From Spirosoma pollinicola (GTDB lineage Bacteria; Bacteroidota; Bacteroidia; Cytophagales; Spirosomataceae): a stretch of 64,000 nt of DNA. Position 1 is the stretch's first letter. Each line of letters starts with the position of its first letter. Of the stretch, positions 60,789 through 64,000 are shown piece after piece. Below the pieces are notes generated by a model, which saw nothing but the letters and a program-made list of their open reading frames with translations, was not told the origin of the DNA and searched no databases. The stretch covers positions 4,512,501 through 4,576,500 of the forward strand of contig NZ_CP025096.1 in assembly GCF_002831565.1 (NCBI RefSeq), given 5' to 3'. Made by a program: the position numbers and the translations under genes.

Positions 60789-61793
60789 ATGGCAGAATAC
60801 CACTTTTTCTGTATCGACGCCCACACCTGCGGCAATCCGGTTCGGGTTGTTACAGGCGGCAGCATTCCGTTTCTGCAAGGCGAAACGATGAGCGAAAAAC
60901 GGCAGCACTTTATACGCGAATTCGACTGGATTCGAAAAGGGCTGATGTTTGAGCCACGCGGTCACGATATGATGTCGGGCAGCATTTTGTACCCCCCTAT
61001 CGACCCGGCCAATGATGCGGGCGTGTTATTCATCGAAACCTCCGGTTGCCTGCCCATGTGCGGCCACGGCACCATCGGAACGGTTACGGTGGCTATCGAA
61101 CAAAACCTGATTCGCCCCAAAACGCCCGGCGTTCTGATGCTGGAAGTGCCAGCCGGACTGGTGCGGGCCGAGTACCAACAGGATGGCAAGAAAGTAACGT
61201 CGGTGAAGATTACGAATATTAAATCATATCTGGCGGCCGAAAAACTACCGGTAGAGTGCCCGGATTTAGGATTGCTCACGGTCGACGTTGCCTATGGCGG
61301 CAATTTTTACGCCATTGTTGACCCACAACCGAACTTCCCCGGCCTCGAAAACTACAAAGCCGAGCAATTGATTGCGTGGGCGCGGGTCATGCGCGAACGG
61401 ATGAATGAAAAATACACCTTTGTTCACCCCGAAAATCCGACCATCAATGGGCTCAGCCACATTCTCTGGACAGGTAAGCCGATCAAAGAGACCTCCACGG
61501 CTCGAAACGCAGTTTTTTACGGTGACAAAGCCATCGATCGCTCACCTTGCGGCACGGGCACATCGGCACGAATGGCGCAGTGGTATGGGCAGGGGCGTCT
61601 GAAACCGGGCGAAACCTTTGTCCACGAAAGCATTATCGGATCAATTTTCAACGGTCGTATCGAAGCCGAAACCGAGTTGGGAAATCACCCGGCTATTGTA
61701 CCGAGCATCGAAGGCTGGGCCAGAATTCATGGCTACAATCACCTAATTCTGGACGAAGACGACCCATACGTATTTGGGTTTCAGGTAATATGA
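60789..61793 (+). CDS. Proline-racemase-family enzyme, probable 4-hydroxyproline 2-epimerase
   Basis: A 334-residue enzyme with both catalytic cysteines: Cys91 in PMCGHGTIGT and Cys254 in SPCGTGTSARMAQ. Two Cys supports a racemase/epimerase (acid-base pair), since trans-3-hydroxyproline dehydratases replace one Cys with Thr. It would convert trans-4-hydroxy-L-proline to the cis-D isomer. It sits between the DapA-family enzyme and the D-amino-acid dehydrogenase, which supports 4-hydroxyproline rather than proline as substrate. Overlaps the next gene by 4 bp (ATGA). Confidence 0.88.
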   Translation: MAEYHFFCIDAHTCGNPVRVVTGGSIPFLQGETMSEKRQHFIREFDWIRKGLMFEPRGHDMMSGSILYPPIDPANDAGVLFIETSGCLPMCGHGTIGTVTVAIEQNLIRPKTPGVLMLEVPAGLVRAEYQQDGKKVTSVKITNIKSYLAAEKLPVECPDLGLLTVDVAYGGNFYAIVDPQPNFPGLENYKAEQLIAWARVMRERMNEKYTFVHPENPTINGLSHILWTGKPIKETSTARNAVFYGDKAIDRSPCGTGTSARMAQWYGQGRLKPGETFVHESIIGSIFNGRIEAETELGNHPAIVPSIEGWARIHGYNHLILDEDDPYVFGFQVI

Positions 61794-63037
61794 CACATGT
61801 TGGCATTGTTGGCGGGGGAATTATTGGCCTAAGCTCGGCTTACTACCTGCATAAAGCAGGACACCGCGTTACTGTATTTGATCAGAATCCCATTGCCGAC
61901 GGCTGCTCGTTTGGCAATGCAGGTATGATCGTACCCAGCCACATTATACCGCTGGCACAGCCGGGCATGATCGCGAAAGGAATGCGCTGGATGCTCAATT
62001 CCACCAGTCCGTTCTACGTAAAACCTCGTCTAAGTGCCGAACTAGCGCGTTGGGGTTGGCTTTTTTATCGCCACTCCACCGCCGAGCACGTTGAACGGTC
62101 AATTCCAATTCTGCGCGACATAAGTTTACTGAGCAAACGATTGTATCAGGATTTAGCTGCCAACGGCGATCTGGAGTTCGAGTGGCAGGAACGGGGCCTG
62201 CTGATGCTCTACAAAACCGCATCGGCCGAGCACGAAATGGCCGACGAAGCAAATGTGGCGAACCGGGCTGGTATCGAAGCGCGTGTACTCAGCAGCCAGC
62301 AAGTGCAGGAACTCGAACCACACACGCGGGTCAACGTGCGGGGTGGTGTACTATACCCCGGCGATGCCCACCTGAATCCGGGTGAACTGGTTCGTTCTTT
62401 GGTGACCTACCTGCGTAAACAAGGCGTTACCTTCCTGGAAAAGCACACGGTGACAGGCTTTGAAAAGAATGGTTCACGGGTCAACGCTGTACTAACGACG
62501 GAGGGCAATTATCCCATCGACGAGCTGGTCATTGCCGGGGGTGCCTGGTCACCATCGCTGGCCCGATTGCTGGATTTGAGTTTGTCGATGCAGGGTGGAA
62601 AAGGGTATAGTTTCGTACTTCGGAATGTAAAAAATAACGTTCGCATTCCGGCCATTATGCTCGAAGCGCGAGCAACCGCCACTCCCATGGGTAACGATCT
62701 GCGCTTTGCCGGAACACTCGAAGTAGCCGGTACAGACATGACCGTCAATATGAACCGGGTACGAGGTATTTTTCAGTCTATAAATCAGTATTACCCGGAT
62801 GTACCGGTCACCATGCCTGAGGTCGATATGGTGTGGCGCGGACTTCGTCCCTGCTCGCCTGATGGACTACCCTATATTGGTCGCACCGAACGATATTCGA
62901 ATGTGGTGCTGGCAACGGGACATGGTATGATGGGCTTAAGCTTAGGACCTGCAACAGGTAAGTTGGTAAGCGAAGTGATTAGTGGAGAAGCTGATAGCAT
63001 GGACATTTCTGCCTTTAGCGCGGATCGGTTTGCATAA
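61790..63037 (+). CDS. FAD-dependent D-amino acid dehydrogenase (DadA-like), probable D-hydroxyproline dehydrogenase
   Basis: A 415-residue flavoprotein. The N-terminal GIVGGGIIGLSSAYYL is the FAD Rossmann motif (GxGxxG), LVIAGGAWSPSLARLL lies in the FAD domain, and the C-terminal GLRPCSPDGLPYIGRT and VVLATGHGMMGLSLGP segments match the DAO family. DadA-like enzymes oxidise D-amino acids to imino acids. In hydroxyproline catabolism it oxidises cis-4-hydroxy-D-proline to 1-pyrroline-4-hydroxy-2-carboxylate. I chose ATG 61790 because it starts the FAD motif; upstream frame has no family sequence. The aldehyde dehydrogenase that would finish the route is not in this window. Confidence 0.88.
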   Translation: MTHVGIVGGGIIGLSSAYYLHKAGHRVTVFDQNPIADGCSFGNAGMIVPSHIIPLAQPGMIAKGMRWMLNSTSPFYVKPRLSAELARWGWLFYRHSTAEHVERSIPILRDISLLSKRLYQDLAANGDLEFEWQERGLLMLYKTASAEHEMADEANVANRAGIEARVLSSQQVQELEPHTRVNVRGGVLYPGDAHLNPGELVRSLVTYLRKQGVTFLEKHTVTGFEKNGSRVNAVLTTEGNYPIDELVIAGGAWSPSLARLLDLSLSMQGGKGYSFVLRNVKNNVRIPAIMLEARATATPMGNDLRFAGTLEVAGTDMTVNMNRVRGIFQSINQYYPDVPVTMPEVDMVWRGLRPCSPDGLPYIGRTERYSNVVLATGHGMMGLSLGPATGKLVSEVISGEADSMDISAFSADRFA

Positions 63038-63066
63038 TTACAAGCTAGCCATCTGCCCGACTAACC

Positions 63067-64000
63067 TTAAAAAACCTCACCAAAATTGAGGAATAATCCC
63101 TGCGCTCCGCCAATACCAAAGCCATAGTCAATGGCAAAGTTGAGGTTGGAGTGCTTATTCATTTTCACTCGTAAGCCAACGCCCCCACCCGGCAGCAACC
63201 GGCCAAAGTGGTTTGTGTTGGGATAGTCGCTATAGGTTTGCATGTTGGTAAACAGAACGGCTCCCAACAGGCCACTCGGGAGTAATTGCGCTCGGTACTC
63301 CGCTTCCAGATACACCAGATTCCGACCCCGGTAGCGGCCCTGAACGTAGCCCCGACCCATATTCGAGTAGGTATCCCAACCTGTACTGGGTAAGTCGAGA
63401 TAAGGGGCCTGGCCACCCAGACTAAGCCAGTTCATATTCCAGAAAGCCAGAATATGGCGACCATTGGACGACAGCGGCACATATTTTCTAAAATCGGCAA
63501 TGACCGATTGCCAGTTTTGATCGCTGCCCAGCAAGCGTAAATTTGGCCGAACAACAACACTTCCAAAAAAGCCGCTCTGTGGGTTGTTGGGATTCCGCCG
63601 GTTGGTATATTGGACACTGAATGTTGGCCCGGAAGAAACGGTTTTGGTCATTGTTCCATACCGCTCAAAATCGTCGTTCAGTTGGGGGGTACTGTTCACA
63701 TCCCGAATATTCCAGTGATAGTCGAGCGCATACCCAACACCAACCGAAAGATTGGGAGCAACCTGCCGCAATACGGCCTGCTGGAGTCGCATATACGAAT
63801 ACGTTAAGTGATCGTCAGCGTTGGCTGGTGAGTTACTGCCCAGCCCAAAATTATCGGCAGAATAGTCATAGTAACGCCAGTCTGTAACGATGTTGAAGCG
63901 ATTATCCTTCGTCCAGAGGTTTAAAACGACCGGCACAATGATCTGGTGATATTGCGTGTACTGGGGCGTAAAAATAATGGTGGAGATATTTTGTTCTGGA
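63067..64000 (-). CDS. Omp85/BamA-like outer-membrane protein, 3' part
   Basis: The minus-strand frame is open to the right window edge, so only the C-terminal 311 residues are seen, reading inward from PEQNISTIIF. They form a run of amphipathic beta strands, with GTxxxG-like turns, FGSVVVRPNLRL, and end in LFLNFGEVF with the terminal Phe typical of outer-membrane barrels. The segment PLSSNGRHILAFWNMNWLSLGG, then RLLPGGGVGLRVKM, is typical of BamA/TamA-type barrels in Bacteroidota (bacterial surface antigen D15). The POTRA part would lie outside the window. It converges with the dehydrogenase gene. Confidence 0.78.
   Translation of the reverse strand, partial: PEQNISTIIFTPQYTQYHQIIVPVVLNLWTKDNRFNIVTDWRYYDYSADNFGLGSNSPANADDHLTYSYMRLQQAVLRQVAPNLSVGVGYALDYHWNIRDVNSTPQLNDDFERYGTMTKTVSSGPTFSVQYTNRRNPNNPQSGFFGSVVVRPNLRLLGSDQNWQSVIADFRKYVPLSSNGRHILAFWNMNWLSLGGQAPYLDLPSTGWDTYSNMGRGYVQGRYRGRNLVYLEAEYRAQLLPSGLLGAVLFTNMQTYSDYPNTNHFGRLLPGGGVGLRVKMNKHSNLNFAIDYGFGIGGAQGLFLNFGEVF

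Overview
The window looks like chromosomal DNA from a Bacteroidota bacterium of the order Cytophagales, most like Spirosoma or a close relative. This is inferred from moderate G+C, the near absence of Shine-Dalgarno sequences, a GLPGLI protein beside a large CarboxypepD_reg/beta-barrel outer-membrane protein, DUF4286 and DUF6934/DUF6169-type small proteins, many secreted hydrolases, and the Bacteroidota-type ArgF' (N-succinyl/acetyl-ornithine carbamoyltransferase). No rRNA, tRNA or CRISPR array was seen.

Layout. 1-11 kb: a bicupin gene broken by an in-frame stop, a membrane-anchored SDR oxidoreductase, a small exported Ala/Lys-rich protein, a duplicated vanadium-haloperoxidase/PAP2 protein, NIPSNAP, a GH18 chitinase-like enzyme, a VOC protein, a Dyp peroxidase and an M61 peptidase. 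11-16 kb: two unknown proteins, a SWIM-SNF2 helicase, and an overlapping pair of small unknown genes. 16-30 kb: a Bcr/CflA efflux pump, a lipoprotein, a decayed VapBC-type module, M1 peptidase, epoxide hydrolase, M20 peptidase, amidase, a ferritin-like DUF892 protein, gamma-glutamyltransferase, a GH5 glycosidase and a sugar isomerase-like protein. 30-39 kb: D-Ala-D-Ala dipeptidase, DUF4260, a translationally coupled trio (metal-chelate binding protein, Uma2 nuclease, AraC regulator), the GLPGLI/outer-membrane pair and a deiodinase-like lipoprotein. 39-46.5 kb: M42 peptidase, a TOPRIM/AAA-ATPase/XRE cluster that resembles a two-gene defence system, clpP-clpX and two tandem paralogous lipoproteins. 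46.5-50 kb: argD, a frameshifted GxxExxY gene flanked by repeats, argF' and argB. 50-56 kb: NlpC/P60, a small haem-like membrane protein, DUF4286, an MMPL/RND transporter, and an insertion sequence preceded by a truncated copy of itself. 56-64 kb: nitroreductase, a membrane protein, and a hydroxyproline-type catabolic operon (DapA-family deaminase, proline-racemase-family epimerase, D-amino-acid dehydrogenase) with LacI and AraC regulators, then the barrel of an Omp85 protein running off the right edge.

Three themes deserve a second look. First, several genes are visibly decaying: the bicupin (nonsense), the PIN toxin (internal deletion), GxxExxY (frameshift) and the transposase copy (truncation). 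Second, the gaps hold at least five long, nearly perfect inverted repeats with arms of 23-56 bp and unrelated sequences. Third, a 565-bp gene-free gap near 38.7 kb carries a leaderless 12-codon frame with a Val-Val-Val run followed by mutually exclusive hairpins, the layout of a transcription attenuator, yet no operon follows it. The XRE-ATPase-TOPRIM cluster at 40.1-42.3 kb is the best candidate for an undescribed system.
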